From Ischnura elegans (taxonomy: Eukaryota; Arthropoda; Insecta; Odonata; Coenagrionidae), in NCBI RefSeq assembly GCF_921293095.1, contig NC_060257.1, positions 54,224,968 through 54,288,967 on the forward strand: a DNA stretch of 64,000 nt, written 5' to 3'. Under the pieces are notes generated by a model. The model was not told where the DNA came from. It searched no databases and saw nothing but the letters and a program-made list of their open reading frames with translations. Shown here in pieces: positions 51,523-62,932 of this stretch. Within the stretch, counting starts at the first letter, position 1, and each line of letters starts with the position of its first letter. The position numbers were made by a program, and so were the translations under genes.

Positions 51523-52185
51523 AGGGTGGTTTCCTTCATCAAAGAAAACGAAAGGCATTGATTGCGATTCGTTACCCACCACTAGTGTATTCATAATATA
51601 CAAATTATTTTGTTTTAGAAATACCGGGTTAGACGAATGGCAATGGTCCATTTTTATCCTCATTTGAAAAGGGCCAGATTGGCGTCCATGCGATGCCACT
51701 CCACGTGACGTCACAGGGACCTAGTTTCTATACGAGAAGATAGGAGTTATACGTCGTCTGAGGTTACCATTGCATGCATGAGGCGCAGAGCTCAGGGAAA
51801 CATGTCTTAACAATCACTTATTAAAACTGGCTAAGGTCGGAAAGTTTTCCTCGTTTGATAAGTTATTAATAATCCTTATTTAAGCCAAGCGCTACCAGCC
51901 AGCAGGGTACTAGGCTAGCCGCTAGCAGCCTGCGTCGTATCAGCGCTAAGCCTCGCCTCAAGGTCACCTCGCAGGGCGGGAAGGGGAACCAGAAATACGT
52001 CACGCGGAGAGACTTCCCGACATTCATATTTAAGCGTCGCGTTTTCGCGCGCTTGAAAATTTTCACTTTTCATTTAATCGCGAAAAATAGATATCGTCAT
52101 TTAAAAATCTAAAAGCGTGAAATACGTACTCCAGGAGTAATAATCTTTCGATTTAGGCAATAAAAAAATAATAGGAAACCACCCT
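51523..52185 (-). mobile_element. 0.66-kb MITE, AGGGTGGTTTCC family
   Basis: Ends AGGGTGGTTTCCTTCATC and AATAGGAAACCACCCT, flanked by AT on both sides (51521-51522, 52186-52187). It is the same 663-base length as the copy at 15639 but in opposite orientation. Non-autonomous. Confidence 0.8.
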
Positions 52186-52259
52186 ATTTCGCGGAAACTG
52201 TCAAAATAAGGGTAATCAGGGTAAGCTATGATCCGAAGGGCTAAAATTTCTTCGGTTTT

Positions 52260-52440
52260 AACATATCTTTCACAATTTAGGCTTTGCGGCCCGCGCAGCC
52301 TGGCGCCAAGAGTGGCGCTAAGCGATGCGGCTCGCGCGACGCGGCGCAACAGACGGCTGAGGCCGTCCCCCTCCCTCTCCTCCTCACCCACGGTCGCCCG
52401 CCGTGTTCACATGCTTCAGCTACTCTCTCTCTCTCAAATT
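52260..52440. other. GC-rich island
   Basis: About 180 bases rich in GCGC in an otherwise AT-rich region, with open frames on both strands. There are no domains or splice context. It may be a GC-rich repeat or an unmethylated CpG region. Confidence 0.35.
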
Positions 52441-52611
52441 CAGATTTTGAACTCGTTTCGTAGACCAAATCATGTCGGCACTTATGGTAATCAATCTTAA
52501 CTTTATTTTGGAAAATCGTCACAAACTTGTTAACCTACTGTGAAAATTATTCAACAAAGTCAGGTTTCAGTTGAACTATCTCTATCTTCGTACCCTTTTT
52601 TATCATGTGGC

Positions 52612-53033
52612 CCACCCTGGTGCGAGGCTAGGAGCGCCCCTACGATGCAGGCTGCTAGCAGGTAGCGCTTGGCTTAAATAAGGATTATTTATACCTGATC
52701 AAACGAAGGAAACTTTCCGACGATTGGCAATTTTAATAGGTGATTATTAACACATACTACCCTGAGCTCTGTGCCTCATTCATGCATTGGCAATCTCAGA
52801 CAATGTAAAACTCCTGACTACTCGTATAGCATCTGGGCCCCTGTGACGCCACGTGGATCGGCACCGCATGGGTGCCAATCTGGCCTTTTTCAAATGAGGT
52901 TAAAATTGACCGTTAATTTTCGTCTAAACTTGGATTTTTAAAACCAAATAATTTGTGTAATACGAATACACTAATGGTGGGTGACAAATCGCAATCAATG
53001 CCTTTCGTTTTCTTTGATGAAGGAAACTACCCT
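52612..53033 (+). mobile_element. 5'-truncated AGGGTGGTTTCC MITE
   Basis: It enters the family at 'gcgaggctaggagcgcc...gatgcaggctgctagcagg' and runs to the right end GAAGGAAACTACCCT. The first third is missing. It is more diverged than the copies at 51523 and 54351. Confidence 0.7.
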
Positions 53034-53909
53034 ACTAGCAATACGCTGGCATAATTAAATCGAGTCTTACCCATGAAATATTTCCCAGAAAGACGAATCC
53101 AGTCAAAAAGACGAAAAATACGAAATTAAATTTATTTCTACGTTGGATAATTTACTTCAAAAATGTTCTTTCCCGATGCTATTTCTTGTTCTTAATTTTT
53201 TCTGAAAAAGTACCCGTTTTTGCTGGCAAAATAAATTTCCCCAACTTAGAGCACTAGGTATTTCCATAATTTTCGTTCCAATTACTTGGAATTTTAGTAT
53301 AAGAAAGCCAAATCCGAAAATAATTTTTTTATATCTCGAAAATTTATATATTGGTTGTAAACAACGTAAATCTTGGCTAACTTCCGAAACAATGGATCAA
53401 TTGAAAATTGATTGGTTCCGATGTATACTCTACGATGAATTGAAGACTAGTATTTATAACATTTACAGTAAATATCACTGATAAAGTCAATATCGCTTAT
53501 TATTTATGTACATACATGGTTTCATACGCGTAACGGTAGCTCCGTCGTGGTAAAGGGAGGATAAAAGAGGCGCGTGGTTGCCACCGATTCGCCATAAACA
53601 AGCAGTGGATGATTCATAAACTGCCGGGGCACTGTGCGTCACGATGCACGATATGGCAAATACGCACTACTTTGCGAGACTTTCCCTTATCTGTCGCTTT
53701 GTTTTGGCCTGCCTCAATAGGCAGAGAAAAAAGCGACTACAAGAGCTCAATACAAAAATATATATCAAACGATATTGAATATGCTGTTGAAATTTAACGT
53801 GTATTAACTACATACCTGCATTACTTACATTCTACGGCACACAAAGATACTAATCAATATTTAATTGCTAACCTATGGAAAACTTAATGCATATTTCTTA
53901 ATTTTATTA

Positions 53910-54076
53910 TTATTTCTAACAGCATATGGAGGCATAATTTATTAGTATATGTGACGTTTTTTGGACCGTGAGGTGTGCATGTGGGAGTCCAATTGCATGC
54001 TGCACGCTGGTGATTGATCACCCCCTGCCAAACACCCTAGAGGTGGCTCACAGGGTATTATGCAGATGTAGATGGA
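53910..54076 (+). repeat. Retroposon tail copy (contains an empty MITE site)
   Basis: It reads '..ggtgtgcatgtgggagtccaattgcatgctgcacgctgg..' and ends GGGTATTATGCAGATGTAGATGG. The CAATTG here corresponds to the position that carries a MITE in the next copy (54254-55125). A short repeat of the tail end follows at 54077-54118. Confidence 0.65.
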
Positions 54077-54253
54077 TGGTGTTTGGCAGGGGTTTACCAG
54101 TCACCACTTGAGATGTAGATGTAATTTTCTCACGCCAACGTGGGAACGTGGATCATCTCCTCTCCTCTCTATGCCTTTCCCTCCTCTGCCGGTGTGCGAA
54201 TATCCTCTCCTTTTGCTGAAGTGCAGACTCACTGTAAAACCTAATGCATGTTT

Positions 54254-55125
54254 GTTAATTTTATTATTATTTCTAACAGCACATGTTAGTATATTTTGTT
54301 AGTATCCGTGACGTTTTTTGTAATGTGTGGTGTGCATGTGGGAGCCCAATAGGGTAGTTTCCTTCATCAAAGAAAACAAAAGGCATTGATGGCGATTCGT
54401 TACCCACCATTAGTGTATTCATAATACACAAATTATTTGGTTTTTGAAATACCGGTTTAGACGGATTGCAAGGGTCAAATTTTATCCTCATTTGAAAAAG
54501 GCCAGATTGGCGCCCATGCGATTCCACTCCACGTGACGTCACAGGGACTTAGTTTCTACACGAGAGGATAGGAGTTATGCATCGTCAGAGGCTACCAATG
54601 CATGCATGAGTCACAGAGCTCAGGGATACATGTCTTAATAATCACTTATTAAAACTGGCTAAGGTCGGAAAGTTTTCTTCGCTTGATAAGGTATTAATAA
54701 ACCTTTTTTAAGCCATGCGCTACCAGACAGGAAGGTACTCAGCTACCCGTTAGCATCCTGCGTCCTATCAGCGCTCAGAGCCTCGATCAAGGTCACCTAC
54801 CAGGCGGGAGGGGGAACCAGAAATGCGTCGTACGGACTTTTTCCCTTCATTCCTACTTATGCGTCGCGTTTTCGCGCGCTTGAAAATTTTCACTTTTCAT
54901 TTGATCGCGAAAAATAGATATCGTCATTTAAAAATCTAAAAGCGTGAAATACGTACTCCAGGAGTAATAATCTTTCGATTTAGGCAATAAAAAAATAATA
55001 GGAAACCACCCTATTGCATGCTGCATGCTGGTGATTGATCAGTGATTTGAACGGGGGTGATCAATCATCACCACCGTTCAAACACCCTAGAGGTGTCTCG
55101 CAGGGTATTTTGTAGATTTAGATGT
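54254..55125 (+). repeat. Retroposon tail copy interrupted by a MITE
   Basis: The left part, 54254-54350, ends 'gggagcccaat'. The right part resumes at 55013 with 'attgcatgctgcatgctggtgattgatca' and ends 'gtagatttagatg'. The interruption is the 662-base element at 54351-55012. Confidence 0.7.
54351..55012 (-). mobile_element. 0.66-kb MITE, AGGGTGGTTTCC family
   Basis: Ends AGGGTAGTTTCCTTC and GGAAACCACCCT, flanked by AT (54349-54350, 55013-55014). Comparison with the sister retroposon at 53910 gives the empty site CAATTG, independently confirming a 2-base AT duplication. Confidence 0.82.
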
Positions 55126-56457
55126 TTCGTTCCGTATTACTTGACGAAGTGATTTTACAGCATCATAAAGCTCCATCTAATGCTGCAAAAACCGTTATGT
55201 TATAGCCTACCTCTAAACGCTCACATGTGAAGTCCTTATCCACTCCCTACATTCCCCAGATATTGCGCAGCCTCATTTCTACTTGTTCTGTTCGGTGGCA
55301 TACAGTCCGGTTGATCAGCAGTTGCGCAAATTTTAAGAAATCAAAAAATGGCTTGATTCGTAGATGTTACGGAATTCGAGCACTGCCACAATGATAGGCA
55401 AAAGTTGTGGCTAGCGATGGACAATATTTGGAATAATTCGTTTATAACCATTTTTTACAATTAAGTTGCGTTTACATTTTTAAAAACAGCGAGAACTTAG
55501 TTGCCCACCTAATATTAATGTTAAAGTTGAATTCACTTCTAATTATCTCCAGAGCCGAGAGCAGTTTGTTGATTAGGTATCAGCTCCTTGAACTAATGCG
55601 GTGATTTTGTCGGAGGGCATTCTTTTATTTGCTTTGCCGCAGACTAAACGGAATGCAACTATTAATATTAAATTTGAATTATAAGTTATTGTTTTGATTT
55701 ACACAAGTATAATGTATGTTTCCCGAAAAATACGGTTAAAACGGTTAATACGGTTCCCTTTTTAGCACCCTTAATTAAAAGTTTAATGAAAAAACCACTA
55801 AGCTCTACTCCATCACGTTCCTACTTTTCCAGGGGTACTATCTTATTGGTGTCATTCTTGCCATTTAGGTAATATGCAAGTAAAAATTCTTACATCCAAA
55901 TTAAAAAAGTATTTAAACGCAGCGAGTTTCGCAGGAAAAATCCATTGCCGTGGGTCTATTTTTCTCGGTAGTATTTTCGCACTTCAGTATTATTACTTCG
56001 GATTTGAACCCTTCCAGATCTTTACCGTAGCCACCTTGCACAGTATAGACCTACTCGGCCACGGAGCGACATGTTGGTAACGGGTAAACGGTGATTGCAA
56101 ATATGAATCTAAAGATAGGAAAAGCCTGCCACGGTGCCCGAAAGAAAACACTCCGACGGCCCAACGTGAGTTACCCCAGTATATTCCATCCGCTAATCTT
56201 AACTCTGACTGGACACATGCTCCTGCAGTTTCACTCCATCTTCGGTAGCTAGGTCGCGTCCAACTCCATCCTCATCAGCTCTTGGTGGTAAACGAGTGAG
56301 GGACGCAGGTCGCTTTATGTGCCAACCTCACAAGTTTTCACGACCCGGCCCCATCAGTTAAGTGGGACTATGGGGTGTCTAAATACTTTTGGTACCTTGC
56401 TTCGGTTTTTTCAATGCCGTATTTTTTATGGCATTTGGAATGGCGAACACATCTCTA
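55126..56457. other. Non-coding stretch before the Harbinger element
   Basis: No supported exon. The open frame 55874-56080 shows no domain. Confidence 0.4.
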
Positions 56458-56878
56458 GGCCTGTTTACACGGTACATTAACTCGTACGGGTTAATGTCTA
56501 AATGTATGAACGCGATAATGAACGCCAAAATGCGCCGTGTAACCACTCCAAAATGTACAAATGTATGAATGCGTGAACAGAAAATAGAACCTGTTCTAAT
56601 TTGGTTCATGCATTCGCAAAAGTTGCGCTCGTTTCAGAGACACCTGGTGGTAGACAGTGGGAACGTCACTTTCAGCTTGCGTTGTTCGATGTGTTTTGGC
56701 TTGTGAAGTGGTGTTTACGGTGATCTTTCGACAGCTAATTTATCCTGACCTCTGCTCTATACGGACTTCTCTCTCTCTCCAGTTTGACCCTTGCATTATT
56801 TTTGGCTCTCTCACTCTCCCGTTTACGACTTTTGCGCGATTTGGACTACTCTTCACGGATTTTACTTTGCGGTCAGTA

Positions 56879-58340
56879 ATGGCTTGGACCAAAGGACAAG
56901 TGCAATCATTAATTAATTTGGTAAGCAAGAGGCCTTATTTGTTCGATCCGAGGATCTCTCTCTACAAGAACAAGGGGAAGAGGATGTCTGGCTTGACGGA
57001 GATAGCGCAGCAGATGAGATTTGAAAGGTAGTAATTTCATGTTAATGTCATTAAATATACTTTCCTTACATATTCTTGCTAGGTGGTTCACGTGATACCA
57101 GCTACGTTAGATTGTGTAATTCCTGTCAATTGTGCGAAGTTTTGATTGCTATAACCATAAATAATCATACCAGCCTTTTGCGGATTTCTTTTTCGTTTTT
57201 GGGTAGACCGGGGACGACTGCCATGGACATTTAGAGAAAATGGTACTCGTTAAGGACCAATTACATGGCAGAGAGAAGGAAGGTGACGACGTCCAAAAGG
57301 AGCGGCGCCGGGACGGATTCCGTAAGTTCATAAAAATTGAGACTACTGCCCATCGTTATTCTGTAGCTAGTGAATTGGTAGTTAAGTTGAAAATTATTTG
57401 ATAATTTCAGGTTTATGTACCATCTCTGTACTATTACGGAGAGATGGGGTTCCTGGATGAGTACACTTCACCAAGGGGGAGCACATCAACCTTGGATGAA
57501 GATGTTGAGGTAGGTTTATGCCAACTATTTACGTTTCCCTTTACCCTGCATGCAACCTCATCACTGACCCATTACCTAAGCATTCGATGAGTTCATTTGC
57601 AGATCAATTAGTGCAAAAAATGAATATTTAAATTTTAGTAGGTGGAGAGATTAAGTGATACATTTATAAATAAATACATTTTTACTATACATGTGCAACG
57701 AAAGAGAAAGGTCTTGATTTGGCTGAAATAGCTGGTATTATTGAATGTATTTTGTTCACCAAAATCATAATAGCTATTGGTTTTTGACTCAGAAGCTGTA
57801 TTTAAAGTGAGGTCAGCTGTGAAGGAAGTCAATTTGTCATTTTCCTGTCCATCATAGGGGAAAATGGCATTTCGATTTCTCTTTTGTTATTTTACACCAA
57901 GAGACAGTAATAAATTCACTTGCATTCCATAGGAATATGCTGCTGTTGAAGAGGAGATTCCGGTGGTGGAAGAAGGGGAAATTGGGGAATTGGGGGATCC
58001 ATCTGCCGTGATGGACATTGTCTTTGTGGATGATGATGCCCGTCCGGCAAGTGCTCCACCAATGGCAATGGCAGAGGCACGGGGGAGTGTGAGCCATTCC
58101 ACCCCAGTGTCATCAGGCGAGGGTAGGAAGAGGAAGGCATCCACACCTGATGACGCTAATGTGTTCCTCAAGTCGGCTGCAGAGGCAATAGGTCCCCTCT
58201 CTACAAAGTTCCAGCCAAAGGATGGCGACACTAGTTTTGGGGAACTTGTTGCCTGTAAGCTGAGGGGGGTCTCCGATAAAGGCATGAAGAACAAAATCAT
58301 GATTGAAATTTTGCAAGTATTCACTGATAATAAAGAGTGA
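56879..58340 (+). CDS. Harbinger accessory MADF/Myb-like DNA-binding protein
   Basis: Proposed exons: 56879-57027, 57207-57321, 57411-57509, 57933-58340 (stop TGA). Exon 1 encodes MAWTKGQVQSLINLVSKRP, a MADF-like N-terminus with the Trp and 'RPYLFDP..SLYKNKGKR' pattern; exon 2 holds KWYSLRTNYMAERRK; the last exon is acidic at first, then lysine-rich, and ends with a BESS-like helix (FGELVACKLRGVSDKGMKNK). Such proteins bind the element's termini and help import the transposase. Phases join, but the exon 2 frame meets TAG at 57232-57234, just before RKWYSL. In another frame that stretch reads TGDDCHGHLEK, which looks ancestral and points to small indels, one in the A run near 57238. The gene is probably damaged, or exon 2 is mis-modelled; about 256 residues if intact. 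Confidence 0.7.
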
Positions 58341-58395
58341 AGGTATTAAATGAGATAATTTGTTTAATTTATTTTCCCAAAGTTTCACCTTATAG

Positions 58396-59783
58396 TTAAA
58401 TTGTATTTGAGCTAAAATAACTTTTATATTTATTTCTAATGTCCAAAGCAGATTGGGTAGGTCTGTTCCCAGTTTGTTGTGGTAGCACTAGTAAAGGGCA
58501 GTCACCTTCAGCATTCCCGGTGTATGCAGCACCATTCTTTTCACAAAGAAAATTGTGCAGCCCTACTGCTGCCAAAACTGCACTTTCCACCTTCTCCGGG
58601 CTCAGGTTGATAGTAGTCAGGAAAACTCTGAAGCGGTTGCTCAATATCCCAAACGAATTTTCTACGACTCTCCTAGCCCTTGAAAGCCTGTAATTGAAAT
58701 TTCTCTTCTCCTCATCCAAGTCCCTGCTTGGATACGGCTTCAAAATGCGAGGAGTTAGTGGGAAGGCCTCATCGGCAACAAAAACGTACGGCACCTCTGC
58801 TTGCCCATGGGGTAGCCTTCTATTTGGTGGAAAGTTCAGGGTGTTGCAGGGTATAGCTTTGCACAAAGTACTCTCGCGGAATACTCCGCCATCACTCACC
58901 CTTCCATTGACTCCGACGTCAACATAAATAAATTTGCATTGAGCATCAGCGACTGCCAGTAGTACAATCGAGTGGCTACCCTTATAATTAAAAAAGTAGG
59001 AGCCAGCACTGGCCGGTGGGCTAAAAGCTATATGCTTCCCATCCATGGCACCCAGACACATGGGGAAGTTCCACAGGCTGCTGAACTTCTCAGCGATATT
59101 TTCCCACTCCTGACATTTCCGAGGAACCTAAAACAGGAATGAACCAATGAAACCAACCTTCGCCTTCAATTTTAATCATCAAACGTTCTTCATAATTCGT
59201 CTTCCTTATTAAATACCTGGAGATATTTTCCTTTCAAGTTGCGATAGATACTCATGCACACCTCAGGAATGATTTTGCTAATGGTGCTATGATGAATTCT
59301 GGTTGCATACATCAACGAGCGGTAGGCTTCTCCCGTGGCTAAAAACCGTAACGTTAACGATAACCTATAAGAAAGGAGTATATTCTATTAAATAAAGTCT
59401 ACCTAAAAATAAAATACAACGAGATAACACTTTCATAAACAAATAATGACCTCCGTGTCCGATTGATACCTTTTTTCTGCAAATATAGACTCCCGGATTG
59501 TCGTGTCCTGCTTTTCTATGTCATTTCTGATGAGGCGTAAGATTTCGTGAAATTGCTCTTCAGACATTCGCATAAAATTGCGGAAGGCGTTCGCATCCTT
59601 GACTGCTAACTCCCGATGTACCATATGCAATAAACCGCGGCCACCTTCTCTTCTTTGGATCCACGGCCGAGTCCAAACTGATCTCCTCCTCCTCCGCACA
59701 TTCTTCATTGTTCCTACTACTACCATCATTGATATCAATATTATTACGGCTGCGGCCGCAGTCCTGTCGTCGTCAAAATCCAT
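58396..59783 (-). CDS. PIF/Harbinger transposase (HARBI1-like), 3 exons
   Basis: Minus-strand exons 59783-59470, 59364-59217 and 59127-58396 (stop TAG) join in frame (phases 2 and 0) to give 397 residues. I chose the ATG at 59783 (MDFDDDRTAAAA), whose acidic start followed by an RRRRR run fits the family; an upstream ATG at 59861 is also open. Exon 1 has FMRMSEEQFHEILRLI, exon 2 LTLRFLATGEAYRSLMYATR and exon 3 the DDE_Tnp_4 nuclease: Asp183 in GAMDGKHI, Asp233 in GRVSDGGVF and Glu310 in RVVENSFGIL. All three catalytic residues are present and no stop or frameshift was seen. It would excise and insert its element in the nucleus with the help of the neighbouring MADF protein. Activity is plausible but unproven. 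Confidence 0.88.
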
Positions 59784-60282
59784 AATAAAAATTATAGGCA
59801 CTTTTGTAAACTCGTCAACAACTGAACAAGCTGAATACGACAGTTGCAGTGATGATTTCACCGGTTATCGCCAGATGGAACTACCGTACACTTATAAAGG
59901 AGAAAAAGGTAATTGAATATGACATAAATAATTGCTCTTTGATTGTCTGCTTGTGGTTTGACCTTTTGAAATAAGCGCGTTTTGATTGTAAACAAAAGCA
60001 ATCGCACATTGCGTTACCTAAAATTGTGTGAAAACTTGTGCGTAGGCAATCACCGTGTAACCGCCCATTCATGAATTCCGTTCACGCAAATGTACATGTT
60101 TTCGTGCATGAAACGGGACATGCATTCGTACATTAACCCGTACGAGATAATGTACCGTGTAAACAGGCCTTCTGAACTGGAAGTGGTTCCATTGAATGGG
60201 CCTTAGTTTGGCTGTATTTAATTTATTTACACGCGTTACTTTCAACAAGTCTTTTATAATTCCAAAATAGCATGCCTCCACA

Positions 60283-60356
60283 CAGATGGGTCAGTTGGTA
60301 TAGTGGTCAGCATCGCCGACTATCACAGACGGTGCCAGGAATCGGGGCTAGTCACG
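60283..60356 (+). repeat. tRNA-Asp-like segment (pseudo-tRNA or SINE head)
   Basis: GTTGGTATAGTGGTCAGCAT closely resembles the D-arm and A box of tRNA-Asp and is followed by an anticodon-arm-like CCGACTATCACAG. The T-arm is degenerate and the anticodon is altered, so it is unlikely to be functional. It lies just outside the Harbinger element. Confidence 0.4.
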
Positions 60357-60930
60357 AATGCAAATTTGTAGTCTTCATTTTGATCATACGGCGACAAGTA
60401 TTCAATTTATTTTAAGTGCAGCAAGCATAGGCATTAGAATTTTTTTCATCATCAAAACAGCGTTTAGGTATTTAAGCTGTGTCATTTCAAACGTGGTGAT
60501 ATGACGATACACTTGTAAGGTTTGATGAACGCTAAAATGTTATTTTATGTATTGCCTATACTGATTAACTTCAAAATTAACAATGAAAACCACTTTTTGC
60601 GAGAGCGAAATGCCATTAAGGCTCAGCCACGGCGGGCAGCAATATGCGTGCAGATTCAATAAATAAGAACACAGAGACAAAGTAAAGCATTCATTATAAG
60701 GACACAATTGTTTCACTAGTTGTAGACGAGAAATATCTTATGTTATACTAGCAGGTTTCAGGTATCATCACCAACTTTCTTTTTTTATCTTAAAGATAAT
60801 TTCACCATCATCTGGGAAAGATAACGATGGCAAAACGAAAATTCAAATTTTATCAGCCGATCAGATATCCACTAGATAGCGCGAACAGAGAGCAAATTTC
60901 TTGTCTTGGTTCTAACAGATCTCTCGACGA
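60357..60930. other. Upstream region of trypsin E
   Basis: No gene was found. The open frame from 60827 runs into the first exon of gene E in frame but has no domain before MFRLLLLTSL, so the ATG at 60986 is the likelier start. Confidence 0.45.
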
Positions 60931-60985
60931 ATTAAGACCTCATAAACTCAGCGCAAAATCTCAAAGATCTCTGAAGAAAGACGAC

Positions 60986-61560
60986 ATGTTCCGTTTACTT
61001 CTTCTTACTTCATTAGTGGTTTGCGCCCTTGGTAAGGATAAAAGTTTGGTCCTTTAGTCGTACATATTTTTAAGCAGACATTTCGATTTAAATCCACCGA
61101 ATTGAAGTTCCAATGTCCAGATTTATCCGCCAATGACCGCGAGTTAATAATTTAAAAAATATGAGTTGTCTAAAGCCGCCAAGAAGGAAGCGTACAGAAA
61201 CGCATTCGCGAATTTTGAAAGAAAAAACACTTGCAGAGCAGGGAAAGATCATGATGACAAAGATAACAGTTTGAAAGGAAGATAATTCAAATAATCGACT
61301 AATCAGATAAGGCAAACGAAGTCCTTTTTTACTGTTCTTATATAGAGGCCAGTTTTCACAGATATTTTGAAGAATTAAGGCTTCATAAGTTCAGAGCGAC
61401 ATCTTGAAGATCATGAAGGACAACATGTTCCGTTGCCTTCTTCTTGCTTCGTTGGTGGTTTGCTCCCTTGGTAAGTATAAAGGTTTGGTCTGTTAGCCGT
61501 ACATATTTCTGTGCAGGCATTTGAATTTCAATCCACCGAATTGAAGTTCCAATGTCCACT
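60986..61560 (+). repeat. Tandem duplication of first exon and flanks (unit about 439 bp)
   Basis: Besides the exons, the 5' flanks ('attaagacctcataaactcag' versus 'attaaggcttcataagttcag') and the intron starts share sequence; both copies contain CACCGAATTGAAGTTCCAAT. The spacing between the two ATGs is 439 bases. Confidence 0.8.
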
Positions 61561-62932
61561 GATCATCCAGATGGGTGGGATGGGCAGATGAGTTGCAACA
61601 TTTTATTGCCCTAAATAGAATTGCAGAAGTGATAACGAATAAAATACGGCAAAGGCGACGGATTTTTTAATTGTAGACAAATACTTTCGTATAGCATAAT
61701 GTTGAGATAAATTGAAGTGGTTTTAAAAATCTGAAAACAATTCATTAAAGATGTCGTTAAAATGAAAAATAATAATCATCGTATATAGCTACCCGTCATA
61801 ATCTTTGAAATACAATATGTTGACATGTTTAGGGAGTCCAGCCAAAGCAGAAAAATTCGTCCATAATTCCATCTTCTCCAGGGAAATTTCACAAAATTCC
61901 TGGTTAATCTTACCTGATAACTGCGATAGAAACGAATTTTAAAACACCCGAAATCACTTAAATGATTTCAAATAATATTATACTTTCGTATTTACAAGGG
62001 GAATGAATAGGTTAGTTAACATATTTTGCATTTAAAACTTGAATTCATTCAAAGCAATCCAAGGAGCTGCTTCTACCTCATAAGTAGATGTCGAGAGCCA
62101 AGAATGATGTCAAAGATGAGTCAAGAATTTGGTCAATGATGAGTGAAGAATGGTGTCAAAGATTAGTCAAGAATGGCGTAAAAAATGAATTAAGAATTAT
62201 GTAAAAGATGAATCAAGAATGATGTTAAAGATGAGTCAAGAATGATGTCAAATATGAGTCAAGAGTGCTAGATATTTCGATTCTTTTGTCTTGTCTGTCA
62301 TTCCACGTTTCGATACGGCTGAAAAAAATTCTACTTGGCTATTGCACTCAAAATTACAACATACATATTTTAACCAGATAATGGGCGTTGAACTGGAAAT
62401 ATTGTCTTTGAAATGAATTTTATATAAAAGTTTTTAAAATTCTAGGTTGGAGCAAATATACATGAATAATTCTTGCAAAATTCCCGACTATCGCGGTCGC
62501 TGGACACCCCTAGATTCAAATATATTGAACATTCATTCGGATTAGAGATTCACCCCATTCATTATAAACGATTTAAAGAACCGAATGATTGCTCTGAATC
62601 AAATCACATCCGAATCCACGAAATTTCCACCTCTACAATGTACAGTAAAGCTACAAATAGAATCGATGTAATCGGATTCGAGATTCGATTTTATAGAATC
62701 GGAAATGGAAAAAGTTGGAATTGATTCCTCCCTAATCTTTAGTCTTCATTCGTGTTTTGCAGTGATTAACTTTCATTAATTAATATACAACGTAAAAAAT
62801 TAATTAATAATCTTCAAATGCAGTGATTGAATGTTCCTTATTTCAGGCCACTCTCCAAAGTTGTGGCGTCCAAGATTCAATGGAAAAATCGTAGGAGGAG
62901 AGCAAGCAAACATCGAAGATTACCCATACCAG
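60986..62932 (+). CDS. Trypsin-like serine protease E (5' part; continues past window)
   Basis: Two alternative first exons occur: 60986-61031 (MFRLLLLTSLVVCALG) and 61425-61470 (MFRCLLLASLVVCSLG). Both end in phase 1 at a good donor (GTAAGG, GTAAGT). Either joins exon 2 at 62847-62932 (86 bases, phase 0), which encodes HSPKLWRPRFNGK then IVGGEQANIEDYPYQ. Exon 2 length and phases equal those of genes A and D. The activation site is Lys rather than Arg before IVGG, still cleavable by trypsin. The catalytic domain lies beyond position 64000. The protein would be secreted. Whether the two first exons serve one gene, or the upstream one is the relic of a duplicated gene, is open. Confidence 0.85.
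61339..61364 (+). promoter_or_regulatory. Putative core promoter of the second first exon of trypsin E
   Basis: TATATA (61339-61344) precedes TTTTCACAGAT (initiator-like, about 61353-61363). The initiator-like block also occurs in front of trypsin D. The upstream first exon has the related 'tctaacagatctct' but no equally good TATA box at the same distance. Confidence 0.4.
62096..62271 (+). repeat. Minisatellite, 23-bp unit, about 7.5 copies
   Basis: The unit approximates GATGTCAAAGATGAGTCAAGAAT. Copies diverge by substitutions and a few small indels. It lies in intron 1 of trypsin E. Confidence 0.75.

Larger units (their letters stand above)
56458..60169. mobile_element. PIF/Harbinger transposon, near complete
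   Basis: Terminal inverted repeats of about 40 bases differ at one position: GGCCTGTTTACACGGTACAT starts the left end and its complement ends at 60169. Subterminal blocks such as GTGTAAC and GCGTGAAC recur on both sides. Inside are two divergently placed genes typical of this superfamily: a transposase on the minus strand (58396-59783) and a MADF/Myb-like protein on the plus strand (56879-58340). The expected 3-base TWA target duplication is not clean (CTA left, TTC right). Length 3.7 kb. Confidence 0.85.

Noticed and set aside
52228-52522. Arg/Ala-rich open frames on both strands
   Set aside because: GC-rich composition opens several frames at once; no domain, splice site or neighbour supports a gene.
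57887-58324. 145-residue minus-strand open frame
   Set aside because: It is the shadow of the last exon of the plus-strand MADF-like gene, which has domain and splice support.
60283-60356. Functional tRNA-Asp gene
   Set aside because: The D-arm fits but the T-arm and acceptor stem do not pair and the anticodon differs, so a pseudo-tRNA or SINE head is likelier.
62096-62271. CRISPR-like array
   Set aside because: Units are adjacent diverged tandem copies without unique spacers, in a eukaryotic intron.
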